From Clavaria fumosa (Eukaryota; Basidiomycota; Agaricomycetes; Agaricales; Clavariaceae), in the NCBI GenBank assembly GCA_951802425.1, contig OX637803.1, positions 868,001-932,000 of the forward strand: a stretch of 64,000 bases of DNA. Reading direction: 5' to 3'. Made by a program: the position numbers and the translations under genes. The notes under the pieces were generated by a model that was given only the letters and a program-made list of their open reading frames with translations, searched no databases and was not told the origin of the DNA. Positions 11,082 through 24,051 of the stretch are shown one piece after another; position 1 is the stretch's first letter; each line of letters begins with the position of its first letter.

Positions 11082-11521
11082 GACTGTTGGTCGATAGTGC
11101 GCGGACAAGAATAACGAATGGCTGGCAAGCGTGCAGCCGAGCCGAGTTCCATCACTCAACCGCGCCCCGATTTCACGGCAAGTCACAGAGTGTCACAACT
11201 GCGGTCGTCTGACCTGAATGTACTGACCTGAATGTACTGGAGGACAATACTAGAATACATCTTAGATACCCACTTCTCGGATATTATATCGAGGAGGAAC
11301 ACGGATAACTGAAGACGTGACTAAGATGCTTTCCAGCAAACGAATCCTCGTATGATCCGACAAATTTCGGGGCTTGAGGTCGTTATATACGAGGTTCGTG
11401 TTTCCTGTGTGTCTGGCTGTGAGCCTTGAGGATCATCTATGGTTTCGCACCAAGAGACCTCGGCGGCTGTAACGGATTTTGCATTGATGCGATCCATCAT
11501 GTCTCTATGGCATGTCTCATG
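11082..11521. other. Gene-free stretch upstream of PA2G4-like gene
   Basis: Holds the 5' region of the PA2G4-like gene and the 3' region of the methyltransferase gene. A short direct repeat, (tgacctgaatgtactg)x2, is visible at 11212-11239. No coding frame with family character was seen. Confidence 0.4.
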
Positions 11522-13129
11522 TTAAGGAGGAAGTCTCGTGGTCTCAAGAAAAAAAACCAACGTTTCCCAGTTAAGCCAAGCCTGATCAAATTCATCTCGC
11601 GTCACGGTGAATAAGTCTTCCAATCTCCCAGCCTGTACCAGGTTGTGAGGATTGCGACGTCCGGCGTAGAGGTGTTCCCATTCTGCCCAGAGCACCTCTT
11701 TGCAAGCCCTGACTGTCTGAACGCTCTTCGCTAGATGCATCGGGGCCCATAGGGCTGCCGGTTCAGAAGGTTGGGTTGAGTCTTCAAGGGCACCTCCGAA
11801 GGACGCCCATTCATTGTGCGGCCTCAGCGTGAAGACCCTGCTAACATCAAAGGTGTCGTTCGACCCTCGGAGATGTCTGTCACCACTTAACGCGCAAGTA
11901 TTGGGTGGGAGAGGTATTAGTAAGGGGGGATGTGATTGGATATTGCAGAACGACGACGAGAGATAGAGCGGAAGAACGTTGACCAGCTGCGATGCAATGA
12001 GCCTGCTAGCGAGCATAGAGTCCCAGCATGCCTTGAGTCTTGAGTGGTCTCGAGAGGCGTCAACAGATTGACGGAGGTTAGTCGAGTCTAGCGCTGGTGA
12101 GGTTAAAGTGATCTGAGGAGCGGCGATATCCTGCAAGGAAATTCTCTCCGTTAGTGTCCGGCGACGCTGGGTACGTCGGGGTTCAGTTTCAGCCATCCGG
12201 GGGTTGGGAGACAATAACTGGAAGTCGGATATCGCGCATGGAGATGATTGACATTTTGGCGGTAGACCACATGGAAAAATCGGATCCTCCTCGATGATCT
12301 AGACGGGGCGCATATATCAATTGATGGCGCCTTGGGATTGCACACTGAAATACCTCTAACCGACAGCCGGGCTTCAGGACTCGGGCCACTTCCTGAGCCA
12401 CGCGTAAAATAATTGTCTGGTTCAGACGGAGACTCGACATACCTCTAGAATATTCGGCCACTGCGAGTGTGTAGGCGTGAGCGGAAAATTCCGAGCTTCG
12501 ATACATCTAAGACAGACCTCGACCTCGGGGACGCCCAAGCCAATGCCAGCAATGCGAACAAAATCAAAGTAATTCGATTCGAAAGGGAGTCCATCCAAAC
12601 TGATGGGATACTAGTTCAGATATGTTCGGCGCTACCGGAATGTACACGCACAAATTTCCTTGAACCCACTTGACTCTTGTGGATGTACCAGGATGTACAG
12701 ACTCCATTGCTTCGGGGTGGGGTTGAATGTTGTTGAGATCTAACCCGTATATCGTCGCGTCCTACAGACTCTGGCTTTAATGAGAACGTTAAAAGAGCGG
12801 CCGGCTAAGAGATACCTTCCACAGAGTGGAAACTGTTATAGCCCACAGCCCACCACCACAACCGAGGTCCAAGACCATGGACGGATAGGTAGCGAATTTA
12901 ATTAACGTCGGGCCGCGGCATCGTTCTAAGAACAAGTAGGTCCAATTGTCGCTGCAAGGCACTTGATGCTGGCACTGAGAAGGCGGAATAGATCAAAAAC
13001 GCACTAATCCAAGAGTTCGTTGGTGTAATTAACAGGATAGACAGTTGTTCCAGCTGTCCGCCTGGACTTGTGATGCTCGAGTAACTGCGCTTCGACGTCC
13101 TTTACCACAAAGCTCGCTTCAGACGTCAT
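11522..13129 (-). CDS. Class I SAM-dependent methyltransferase
   Basis: Predicted small-molecule or protein methyltransferase of the type common in basidiomycetes (UMTA-like). Start ATG 13129 (MTSEASFVVKDVEAQLL). After a first intron the frame reads YDNWTYLFLERCRGPT and then motif I, VLDLGCGGGLWAI (12850-12890), the SAM-binding loop. An acidic-loop segment (DATIYGLDLN) follows, then LRLNQTIILRVAQEVARVLKPGCRLEVFQ (12380-12460, split here by description), the post-II/III region. The long C-terminal exon (about 230 codons) ends with WAEWEHLYAGRRNPHNL and WLNWETLVFFLETTRLPP. Four or more introns are needed. Substrate unknown. Confidence 0.78.
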
Positions 13130-13604
13130 CTAACGGCTGGTCGGCAACAGGGAGTAGAGGCAGAGATTAAGCGGTACGGACGCGAATGTGGAGCCTTTGA
13201 GACATTGCGGGGACGGCTTGAGTTATTTGGTCTATTAAAAAAATTACATACTCACATCGCCGCCCGCTATATTTCCAGAATTTGTACCCTCACTTGCCCC
13301 CGAGACTACTTGAAAAAAGGATGTAATGTGTGATGTCTTTCAGTCAGCAGGAAACTGCAGACCACGTCTTATTCAAGTTACTGCAGGTTACCTCCGAAAC
13401 AGACCTCATGATATGGATATGTGACGGACGGGCGTGGGGGAGTATTCGTGCCTGCGCCCTGATTTCCCCATGGAAAGATCTCGAGCAATTTGAAAGTTCC
13501 TAGGAACTGAACCTTGTTCCGGCGTGGTCAGTATCGGAAATCGGACCCTACGCGCTGACATTGGTTCATCCATCCATCAGAGCTTCCAGTATCACGGCGT
13601 CTTC
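13130..13604. other. Divergent intergenic region (methyltransferase / NDUFB8-like)
   Basis: Lies between two divergently transcribed start codons and so should contain both promoters. No coding frame, RNA gene or clear repeat was seen. Confidence 0.4.
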
Positions 13605-14201
13605 ATGCTTGTCATTCGAGCTGCATCTCGTCGTCTAGCGAGCGTCGAGGGCACCAAGTCTCGCTCTTTATTACAAGTGGGACCGTCCACATGTCGCCGG
13701 CTCATTTCTGCCTCGTCGCCTCGTAAACACGAGCAGCTGGATGACGATCCCGAGCACCCCAATACCTCCAAGCAGTATCTGCGACCGAAAGGATGGTGGG
13801 ACACGCAACACAGGCGGAACTTCGGCGACCCGGTGAGTCATCGTATGCTCATATGTCACGACTGCTCCTTATGACAACCGCCCTTGCAAGCCTCACGAGC
13901 GAGAAGAGCTCTTCTCTATGTGGGGGCCTGACATCCCCCCCGTACCTCCGCGCACAGCGCTTTACCATTTCATCTTGGTTGCCATGGGATTCGTCTCGTT
14001 TGGATTCATCACCAAGTACTTCCTCATTCCGGACATTCCCGTCGTGCGGCGACAATATCCTTTCTCAGGGCTAGTGAAAGAGCTCGGGTCGCTAGAGGAG
14101 AACAAGGTCGGCTATCTGCAATTCCTTCGTCGCACCTACTACATCTGAGCACCAATTCTCCTAAGGCACATGAAGAGAGCGAGTGGGAGGATATTGAGTG
14201 A
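13605..14201 (+). CDS. Mitochondrial complex I subunit, NDUFB8 (ASHI) type
   Basis: Accessory membrane-arm subunit of NADH:ubiquinone oxidoreductase. ATG 13605 gives an Arg/Ser-rich mitochondrial leader (MLVIRAASRRLASVEGTKSR). The body reads PKGWWDTQHRRNFGDP, then after an intron (gtgagt...gcaag) HEREELFSMWGPDIPPVPP. One membrane span (ALYHFILVAMGFVSFGF) and RRQYPFSGLVKELGSLEENK follow. The order NFGDP-H / span / YPF-GL matches NDUFB8 rather than NDUFB11. Two endings are possible. The frame can read straight through to a stop at 14148. Alternatively a 59-nt intron after EENK joins to AHEESEWEDIE with a stop at 14201; I prefer this because the acidic tail is family-like. Confidence 0.75.
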
Positions 14202-14465
14202 CTGGTGACTCCACTAGTCTTTCATTCCTGTAGAGCGGGCCCACGACCAATTCACAACTTACTCATCAATACGGCAATATCATACCATTGATACAAACAT
14301 CTGTGAATGCATTCGCTTCTAACAATCACAATAGGTGACCGTTGCAAGCTTGACAGGTAAGTTACGGGGTCTTACGACCTACCCGTCAGCCCTTGGTCGT
14401 CTAGCTTCAGCAGATAGATCCGCCCGCAAGTAGTGAGGCGTGACTTGAATTAGAGAATGCTAGGG

Positions 14466-17400
14466 TCACTTGGCCCCCTCGTCTATCTGAGGTCTTCTTG
14501 CTCGAGGCCGAAGTTCAACCCTTGGTTGCGGAATGGACTCGCGCGTACTTTCGTCATTTTCTTGTTCGTAATCATCTTCGTCATCGCCACGCTTTGAGCG
14601 TTGCTTGATTACCGTCTTGCCACGGTCCTGCCGAATACTCCGTCCTCGGCCGCGCCTCTGAGCCTTTCCTGTGGTTCTTGTCCGCTTTCCCCCTCGTTTC
14701 TCCCCTTCATCGTCGGACCTTTGTTTCTCAGCCGTGCTGACAGATGCCTCATCTTGAATATTGGCTTGCTTGCGGCGGAAGTCGGACACCACATGCTGCA
14801 GACGCTTGCTAGTATAAGCCTGTCGTTTTCTTGGTGCATACGTGCCGGTCCCGGCCGTGACGTCAAAGAAATCGTTAAGAGTTCCTTGCTTATTTGTCGT
14901 AGCCGCCTATGAGATCAAACACATGCCTAACCTCAGCGACCAAGCTCACGAAAAATTGTTGCTTTTGAGAGCCTTACTTGACTTCGCCTCCCTATCCTTT
15001 GAATGATCGGCAAAAGCAGATCGTCCACTTTTCCCTGGTTCCAGCCAAGTTCGGCGTGTAGAAACCTAAGAAACGGTTACGAGTGCAATGGTGTTGAAGA
15101 GGTGATATGACGTTACATGCGGAGTCCGTCGAGGTCGGGTAGCCCCCATTTGAAAGGCTCCTCAGAGCTGTCGACCGTGGGGTGATAATAGGCATCTCTC
15201 TGCCATATCTTGGTTGGAAACATTCAACAAATTATGAGGCAGCACATACAACGGCAGGGTTTGGCCACTCGGCAGATAAATACAGGTTTTGAAATTGTCT
15301 CTTCTGATGCGAGAATTTGGGGCGTCAAAGTCTGATGTCTCATGGATTCAGAGGGACTCACGAATCGCCGCTTGAATTTTGACTTGCTTTCTTCAGCTTT
15401 GTCCTTCCCAATCTGCACCCTCAGCCACCATTTTTTAAACTTATGTAGCCCATCTTCACCCGGAAACTCCTGTAAAAGCTCCATCGCCAACACAGGTCCG
15501 ATTCCAGGAAGGCCTTCCACGTAGTCACTACCGAGGAGGTACGCCAGTCGGATGAGGGTATCTCTAGTAAGACCCAACTCGCGTTCGAGATCAGAGACCA
15601 TGAAGCATTCGACCGTCTTGGACTGGTTGAACATGTTCTTAAAGACACGCAATCCCCCAAAGAGAAAGACGTCCGAATCATCCGTAATGATACCATCCAC
15701 GAGACCAATCTGGACGAGTTCCGCGCACTGTGCCTCTGCTTCCATTGGTGCTGTGATATACGGAATGCCAAACAACCGGAGCATGATCTGCACATCTCAT
15801 GAGCCTGTCACAACACAATGAGAGATAGTGTTGGCTCACCATAATCTGGTTTACCATTTGCTGCGTAACATCCTCAGCATCACGCATGGCAGCCTTGTTT
15901 TGTCGGCGTAATGTCGCGATCTCGTCATCAATCTCTTTCCTAACGTCGGCAATATCCCTCCCTTTGACCGAGGATAGGAATCGCACAAATTCACCCTCTT
16001 CTACACGAGGATCCATCTCGTGAGCCGGATCCCAATCTTCTGCGACGACCGGGTGATCCGATTGAGGATCCACGTCAGGGAGTCGTGGTTGTGAAGAGGG
16101 TGGCGTTGGACTCGAACTTTCCGCGCGAGAATGCTCCGGAGAGCCAATCTCGTCGGGAATAGCGGAGGCAACTGGGTGGTGGTGTCTCGAAGGCGTTAGA
16201 TGATCAACGCTAGGCGGCAGCGGCTCTAAGGATTGATCGGAAGACAGAAGCTCAGGAGTGTGGTAATTGCTAGTCTCCGTTCTCGCTAAGCCACCCACCG
16301 GGGCAATATCATTCACAGTTGGCTCAGAGGCAGCCTGCCAGCGCTGGTTTGGGACTGTAGATCCCTGCGTCCCTTCACTTATGGGGTCTTGGGTCTGGAC
16401 TCCTGAGCCGGTCAACTCAAGTTGAGGATAACCTAACAGCGAGGATATCATTGGGGGGACATTCGCCACATGGTTGCTGACTGGTCGGTCGAGAACATCG
16501 AGGTCGTCAGAGTCGAGAGCATGGTCGGAAGGCGGTGGTGATACAGACAATGCGGTGTGCTTGGGTGTTGCCGAAGCTGCAGGTTGCCCAAAAGGCGGCC
16601 ACCGAGAGGGTGTTGACGATGCGTAAGAAGTAGGTAAGGGTTTCCTTGGGGACGGCCCAGCATTTGCAATCGCTAAGGCAGTCTCTAAGCGCGTAGGAGA
16701 AACGTATAGATCTTCGTCATCGTCTGTGAGTCCCTGGAATCCTATGTGGCTTGAGGTCGATGCATGCGGTGCGCTACCTGATGGGCCCGGGTCTTCCGCA
16801 GACAGCGCCCTCTGTTCATCGAAGGAGGCCTGTAAAGCCAAAGCTAGCCCGCCGCCATCTTCATCACTCTCGTCTATTGAAGAGATGTCGCCGTCGTCGG
16901 GCATAAAAAGAGGTGTTGCTTTCGATTTAGATGGCGCTGGTTTGGCGGTTGACACGCCGGTGCCCCGAAGCGAATGTCGTCGCTGGATAGCCGATAACGC
17001 CATTTCTTGCTGGTAGAGACGCAGGTCAGGATCAGGAGTGGTTTGCGCCGGTCTTCAGGCCCAAGGTAAATAAGCAATTCCGTGATGCAGCAGAACGAAT
17101 TAAATACACACATGGCAACCTCTTCCATCTCTACGTCACCATCAGACTCCTCAGCATCTGCAGGAGAATCTTGGTCAATTTCGATTGGTTTGGCCTGAGT
17201 GCCATCATCCGTGATACCCAGGGTCCACCCCCCTGCTGCACTCTCATTCTTGATCAGGATGTACTCCCTGTTTCGTTCACTTGCGATACGGACAGGAATG
17301 GATATATGCGCCTTGCCAATATTATCGGTCGTCGTAAGGAGTTGCTGGGTCAGGTCATTGCGCTTCTTGAGATTAACGATCTGTTGCCGAGAGAAGTCTA

Positions 17401-18373
17401 GAGCAGTAGGCGCATTTCGTAACATATTCTGCAGCCTCTTGTATGATGTTTGGCGAGATTTGAGCCTAAGATCTCCAACAATTTCGTACTGAATCTCAGT
17501 GGGCAGTTCGCGAAACTCAGGTGAGTTGACGTCAAAATCTTCGGGTCGAATTTCCTCGATAAAGGCACGCAGTTCATCCTCTGTTGCCAGACGTGGGTCA
17601 GGCGCGGAAGAGCGTGTCGCATTGGCCACCACTTTCTCAAAATCAACCTCCGGCAGGCGATAGGGATCGTGATCATGGAAACGGGTTTTCTTAGGGGAGG
17701 GCGTGCTATTCGGTGCTTTTGGTGCCTGTCTTGAGGAAGATGCTCGCAGTGAAGGGTCAACGTCTTCAAGATAAACGGTGTCTTCTGTCAAGAGCGCGGG
17801 ACCCGCAGGCGCTTTACCTTTGTCCTTAGACCTTCCGTTGCGTCAGCAAGTCGAAGAGATCGAGGTGCATGAACTCCATACTGTTGTGTCATGGTTTGCT
17901 CGACAGCCTCTCGTCTCAACTGTGCTGCGAGCAGCTTCTCAGCTATTTTTGCATGGGTGTCCGCAGCGCCGCTCCTCTTCTGCTTGCGTTCAGTCTAAAA
18001 CGAGCCTGCATTTATTCAATTGGCAAGTCAGAACATTGGAATCCACTCACGAGCGTGCGCTTCTTTAGCGCAGGGGCACCACCGTCAAAGACAAAGACAG
18101 GCTTGATCCCATAGAATAGTAACTTGGTGATACGGCGCAGGAAACCAAGTACGTGCGCATTCGACAGAGCGCGTCCATCCTTGTCCCGCATCGTGGCTTG
18201 GAACTGGTAGATCCATATGCTTGAATCAATGGCCATAGTTTTGCCCTCCACAGTCTCAAGCCTAGACGTGCTGCACTGTTAACGGTGAACTATTTAACCG
18301 AACTGGAGAAGGGCACTTGCAAGACGGGACGCCCGACGGGTGTCAACAGACTCCACAATGACTTCACACCCAT
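14466..18373 (-). CDS. RAD2: DNA repair 3' flap endonuclease XPG/Rad2
   Basis: Makes the 3' incision in nucleotide excision repair. Start ATG 18373 ([19 protein letters not shown]). A 43-nt intron joins to [20 protein letters not shown], the N-nuclease domain, continuing through [21 protein letters not shown] long spacer follows, partly low-complexity, with [20 protein letters not shown]. The I-nuclease domain lies at 15300-15800: [46 protein letters not shown] (helix-two-turn-helix). The C-terminus has QGTLNDFF (codons at 14865-14888), which fits the PCNA-interacting box Qxx(L/I)xxFF, and then Arg/Lys-rich nuclear-localisation runs. Catalytic acidic positions in both halves are present. Estimated length is about 1100 residues. 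Confidence 0.95.
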
Positions 18374-18637
18374 GACCAACGCTCATTGGAGCGCAAATCG
18401 CGCTGGCGACAAGATGGACAGCAGCGAAGTGCGCACAAGGATAGCTCATTACACATCCTTTGAACGCGCCGATGCAAGAAATGGGTCAATGTATTACGTA
18501 ATGGACCAAACATCCGAGACAGACAGAGAAAAAGAAGAAATGTACTGTAGTGGCATGATTGTGAAAAGGAATTGTCAGGCAAGGCATAATGCAAATCAAA
18601 CAACGGTGTAAGGCAGGGAATTCAAGACTTGTCACAG

Positions 18638-21600
18638 TCAAAGCGGAGGGGGCCCGGCAGGAGAGGCACGTCCAGATGCTGGATTAGCAGTGGGACTTTG
18701 AGTCCCTCCAAAGGCTGACGCCTGGTTGTTGATCATCATGTCTGGTCGGAGTCCTCCGTCCATCGGGGGAACCATGGAGAAACGAGGGTCTTGACCAGTC
18801 ATCATGGGCGTCAGCGGCGTCTGCATTCCCATCGGCATTCCCAACATCGGATTCATTGGGGGTGGCATCATTGGCATGCCCATCATTGACATGCGCGGAT
18901 CGAAGCCCATATTTCCAGTCATCATGGGCGTTAAGACGGGTGTGCCTCCGTTCCCAACGCCCATCGGAGGAGTGTTTGAAAATCCGCCGCCCTCAGCTCC
19001 GAGTTGTGAACCGGAAGTCGAAAGTGCCATCATTGCTTGCTGATAGGCCTGGGCGGCCTGCTGCGCGGCGTAGAGATGTTGGGCTTGCTGCGGATTGTAT
19101 GAACCCATCATTCCGGGGTACCCCATATAACCCATCATCATCGGATTCATTCCCATCATCATCGGGTGCGGCATCATTGGATTGTAGCCTGGGAACGCCC
19201 CGCCGTACATCGACCCGCCTTGAGACATTTGTTCCATCTGTTGGCGCTGCTGCTCGTCAAACTTGCGTTCCCTTGCTTCGGCAATCCGCTTCTCGCGTTC
19301 GCGTTCCGTCAAAGCGGCTCCGACACCGCCTTCGCGTTTACGATCCCGTTCGTGGGCCGTAATAGCGCCGAGTAGACCCGTCTGGGGTGGGGGAGGTTTG
19401 TTGGGCACATTGATGAGTGAAGCGCCAGACTCGCGGGCCAATTCTTCCTGTCTTTTGGCGGACCTGTCCTGCTTATCTTGTAGACCAGCAGACAGAAGTC
19501 CTTGCGGCGTGAAGGCCTTCGTTAGTGTCTGTTCAGGAGTTTCAAGGTGGACGAAAGGATCCCGTTTTTGACTAGAGAATTCCGGGGGTGGACCGGGCGT
19601 CCTGCCGGGTTCCAATACTTGACTCCAGACCGTCTGGCGGGCAGCACCAGGGTTCGGATATTCAGCCTGAGATCTGATCTGCGGTGGTTCGTCGTAATAG
19701 GCCACCCGCGCATCATCGGAGGCAATGCGTGGCAGTGGCCTGACCTCCTCTGTAGACGCCGACGTGAGAACAAGACTTTATATGGGTAAATTCAGCTACG
19801 CACCAACTGGTCGCGATGAGTTGGGAATCTGAGGAAGCGTCCGAGGTTGCCTCACTTGCAGAGGGGGAGGTGCATCAGGGACATAACTGCTTTGTTGAGG
19901 AATCTGAGGTTGTGGGAGACGGCGAGGTGGTGGTGCAGTGACCCCCGCCTTGTTTGTTGCCGGGCGTTCAACATCAGAGTCAGCATCCTCGTCTTCTTCT
20001 TCCTCGTCTTCCTCCTCGCTCGAGTCGTTCCACATCTTGGTCTCCTTGGCTTTGCCCTTCTTCTTCCCATTAGCACGTCCAGGCTTGTGGACAGCCGCAT
20101 ATTGGGCCTCTTGCTGAGCTTGCGACCTAGCTTGACGCTCTAGGGCTTGCTTAGAGGGCGCGAAGGAGGATTTGAATTGAGGTGAGGTTGCACTGGGAGT
20201 TGGTGAGGATTCTCTTGGTGTCATCGCTGGCGCATGTTTTTCATTGGATTCGGTAGAGAGCGGCGGTGGCGGTGGCGAGGTCTGAGGTCCAGGTGGGGCA
20301 TCCTGCTGCTCTAGATATGATAAGGCGGCTAACGCATCGGCGTCCGCCTCCATGCTATGACGTGTCCCCGTTGACGATATCTGCTGCGCAGAAGTCGACG
20401 CCTGAGGCTGATACGTGTCAACCGTGTCGTGCTCGGGATGCTCTACGTGACGTGGGAGAGCGGAGGTGGTGATGGGAGACTTAACAGGTTGTGGAGCACG
20501 TGCACCAGACGGTTTGCGACCCAGCGTGAGTAACGATGTGTCAGTCGGAGTTTCGGAAGCGGATCCCGGCGATGCGACTGCTGCTCCGTTCATCCATTTA
20601 TTCGTAGCCAAGGGTCTGGGTGTGGGCATAGACGGAGGTGGCACCTCAGCAATAACAGTCTTCTCGTTGTGCGAATAGGTCGAGGGCGTGCTCGCCGCAA
20701 CCTCCGAGCGCACCGACGGGTTCCGAGCCATGCTGTCCCGGAGCTCAGAATCAAGGTGCTTCATGTACGCAATCGCGGCTGAAGCTTCTCCGTAATTACT
20801 AGGCGAGTCTAACCCCGGCGAAACCCCACGAGTCTGACTAGGTTGAGCTAGAGGGGTTAACGGTTCTGGCTTGTGACCAGCTGCACTCGAGCTTGAGGCA
20901 CCCGCTTCTGAAAGTGACCTGGCAGGTATCTTGAGCGGTGGTGGGGGAGGGGGGCTGCTTGAAGGCCCGTTCACATCTGTAGCTGGCTGTCTCTCGCGGC
21001 TGGGTCCAGGCATTGGGTCAGACACAGTAGGAGTAGGAGATACATAGCTGGGTCCAGGTTTTTGGTCAGGCGAAGAAGTTGCATAGGTTGTATTTTGTAT
21101 TTGGGTAAGGTCCATGATGAACTTGGGGTCAGGGCGTGAGATTGGCAAGGGCCCATCTTGCCTGTTAGTACCCAAATTGGAAGGGCCTGGCACGTCTTTG
21201 GCAGGAGGTACAGGAGCAGCAGCCGGTGTAGAGCTCTCGTTGATGGCGGTTCCCGCAGTTCGCGGGTCATCTGCTACAGGCTTCCCTTGCGCCGACATAT
21301 CGGAGCCACTCACTTCTCGAAGTGGCGGCAACTGGTTCACAGCTGCTGGACGTGCTTGACTGTGTGGCAATGACGTCTGTAACTGCTGTTCGGAGGGGTT
21401 TGCGACGGCGAGGCCATTTTGACCAGCTGTGGGCTGTCCATTCGGCGGATAAGAAGTGGATATATCAGATGTGGGAGCCAGCGAAAATCCGCGCATACGA
21501 TCAGCGGTGATATGAAGGAGACGAGATCGAATGGCAGACGTGCGGTCTTCTCGTGGATCTAACGATTCTGCGACTTCGCGATCCAAGAACAGAAGCTGAT

Positions 21601-23413
21601 TGAGGTTTGAGCACGCAAAGACAGATGAAAATCCATGGAGCAATACGCACATCTCTGTGCTCGCCCACTGGGTAGGCAAACATTAACGAGGCCGAGTCGC
21701 GAGGATCCCAGGAGTACGCGCGTGGCCGCCCATAAATTTCGAATGTGTCGTGTAGACCTATAGTAAGAAGAAGATGAGATGACGAATCAGGCCGTACATG
21801 ACTTGAGAAACTAACCAACAATCCACTTGAGCATCTCCACAGCCGTTCCCATACCCTCCTCCAGTTCAGGCATAATCAACAACCACCCTTCCTTGCCTCT
21901 CATCTGCTGCGCTACCTCCTCCTCACCAATCGTACCTTCTAATTTCATCAACGTACTCCTGTTAATGAGTTCTGGTCGCTCAGGGTACACTGCAAATGCC
22001 TGAGTGACATCGCTTATTGACAACACGAGCTTCCGCTTCTCCTTCGGCTTGGGCGAGGCGTAGAACGCGATGAAGGGCTTGTCCGAGACAGGTTGACTGA
22101 AAGGGTGGGTTTCCCTAGAGAAAATGTTCGAAATGCGTCTTTTGGGAGGCGCAGCCGAGCGATTGATGTGCGAGGCCGGAGACGACGGGCGATCTGAGCC
22201 GCGAGATACGACCATCCACAACTTGCGCCAGTTGGTCTGACCCGCGAGGCGAATTCTCACCCAACCCTCCATTTGCCCGCGTACCAGCGGCGATTTCGCA
22301 TCCTTTCCTGTATTCGCGATGAATAATAAGATTAGAAAGCGACAGACTGAGAAGGATGTAAGCGCTCACCATCGACCAATGTAATTCTTATCAGATGAGC
22401 GGTGTATATCTCTTCGAGACGCGACTTCTCCCAAGATGCGAGGCGAAGAGCGGCAGCCCAAGACATGAGGGCAGAGGTTTGTGGGCAAGAGAAGAGGAGC
22501 AGATTCGAGCCTGCAGTATTGAGAGTCAGAACGTTATTGTACCTCTTCGGAGGGGTGTTTGCGGTGCCCGGGACGGTAATTGAGCCGAGGACGGAGACGA
22601 ACTAAAGGACCAGCATGGCTAGTCAGTGATTGAGGGGACGACAGATAGGGCGAGTCGAAGACGCACGGCGTCCGTCGTATTGATATACGTGGGTGGGACT
22701 TCCTTGCCCTGCTTGCTGGCTTCTTCGATCTGATGCATATCCCAAATGCTGAGCGTCGTGCCGCCTAGCTGCGCCCATACTTCGGTCCATCCCTCATCCT
22801 TCTGAGGTTTGGTTCCGTCTGGCTGTCTCTCGAGGCGCCGGACGAGAGGACCAGAGTAGTAGACCTTGTGGGCATGAGCGAGTGTCAAGGCGACGATAGA
22901 GCGTATCTCAGCATGCAGGGGAGGAGACTGCGCGGGAACTGCGCCGGCAGGAGCCGCAGCAGTAGTCTGTGAGCGACGCTGGGTGCCATTGGAGGTGATC
23001 AGCTGTTGAGGCTGGCGCGGTTTGCCATGCGTAGTAGACGTAGAGCGGCGGGGATCACTCATTGGGTCACCCTGTTGGGCGGCGTCTGTTGGTGTGGCAG
23101 GAGCAGAAGATGAGTTAGGTTGAGCTTTGTTACTGCTGAGAAATGAGAAAAAGGAGGAGGATCTGTTGTGTGTGGTGGTTAAGATACTTGGCCGTCTTGA
23201 TGAAGCGGGGACGGACGATCCAGGGGATTGTGCAGGTGCCATGCCGGACTGAACTGATCCGAGCGCTGATGGCTGGGAATGCAGTGTAGTCTCAGTCGCA
23301 AGGGGACTGTGAAGCCTTGGAGAGTGCTGGGGACCGTACGTGCTGCGAGGAGGAGGAGGACCTGCGCTCAACTGCGGATTACTGGGAAATGGGAGTGGAG
23401 CGTTAGTGGACAT
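18638..23413 (-). CDS. PH-domain protein related to CAF120/Skg3 (CCR4-NOT associated)
   Basis: Large (about 1500 residues), mostly disordered protein with an N-terminal PH-like domain. It resembles yeast Caf120/Skg3, which associates with the CCR4-NOT regulator. Start ATG 23413 (MSTNAPLPFPSNPQLSAG). After a Ser/Pro-rich leader come HAHKVYYSGPLVRRLER and TEVWAQLGGTTLSIWDMHQI, then an exon giving SVLGSITVPGT. GWVRIRLAGQTNWRKLWMVV and DKPFIAFYASPKPKEKRK follow, and later DTFEIYGRPRAYSWDPRD. The middle (19800-21600) is Pro/Ser/Thr-rich with an acidic run. At 19800 the splice gtgcgt...ctacag joins it in frame to EEVRPLPRIASDDARVAYY. The final exon is Met/Gly/Pro-rich (repeated PMMMGMNPMM-like units). 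Role inferred from architecture only. Confidence 0.75.
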
Positions 23414-24051
23414 TGTAGGAGCGGGTGATACCCGAGTTGCTGGGTGATGTTCTTCCTTCCTCTCCTTCTGAGAACGCGAGCCTGCGGATGGTGATGCTCA
23501 AAGTTTGCTCCTCGGGCGTGAGGCACGCACAGCCCTTCCTATCCCACACGACGACACGCGCATGCAACACCAATGGAACATCATGGCAATTTCGCGCCCC
23601 ATGCACACAAATCGAGTAAACAAGGGCGGTGTATGTACCATCAACTAACTCGCTAAAATGTTAAGTCTGAAATTGGAACCGATAAAACACACAGATTTGA
23701 TCTCTAACAATCAACGGATACCCTTTTGCCAGCCGCGGTTTCCATGCCGTTCCATAGCTTCGAGCGCTCATTCTTTTACCTGAGACTTCTCCTTCCGACG
23801 CAGGTCCACCCAAGCTCAGTCACGTGTTTGATGCTTTGGCCGCCTGCTCGAATTTATCGAAACCGAGCGACTTCTGAATGACTTCGTCTGATGCATCAGG
23901 CTCTAACTGCATCGCAATGCGACAGGTAAGAGGTTATCCAGGAGAAGACAATCAAAGCATGTCACGAACCTGGCCTTGCGCATTACGCCTCGCCCTACGC
24001 AGAAACCGATCAGTAAAAACGAGTCAAAGGTCAAAAAGAAGAAAAATCGTA
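23414..24051. other. Gene-free stretch upstream of the CAF120-like gene
   Basis: Promoter and 5' untranslated region of the CAF120-like gene plus the 3' end of COX11. Small open frames on either strand show no family character. Confidence 0.4.
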
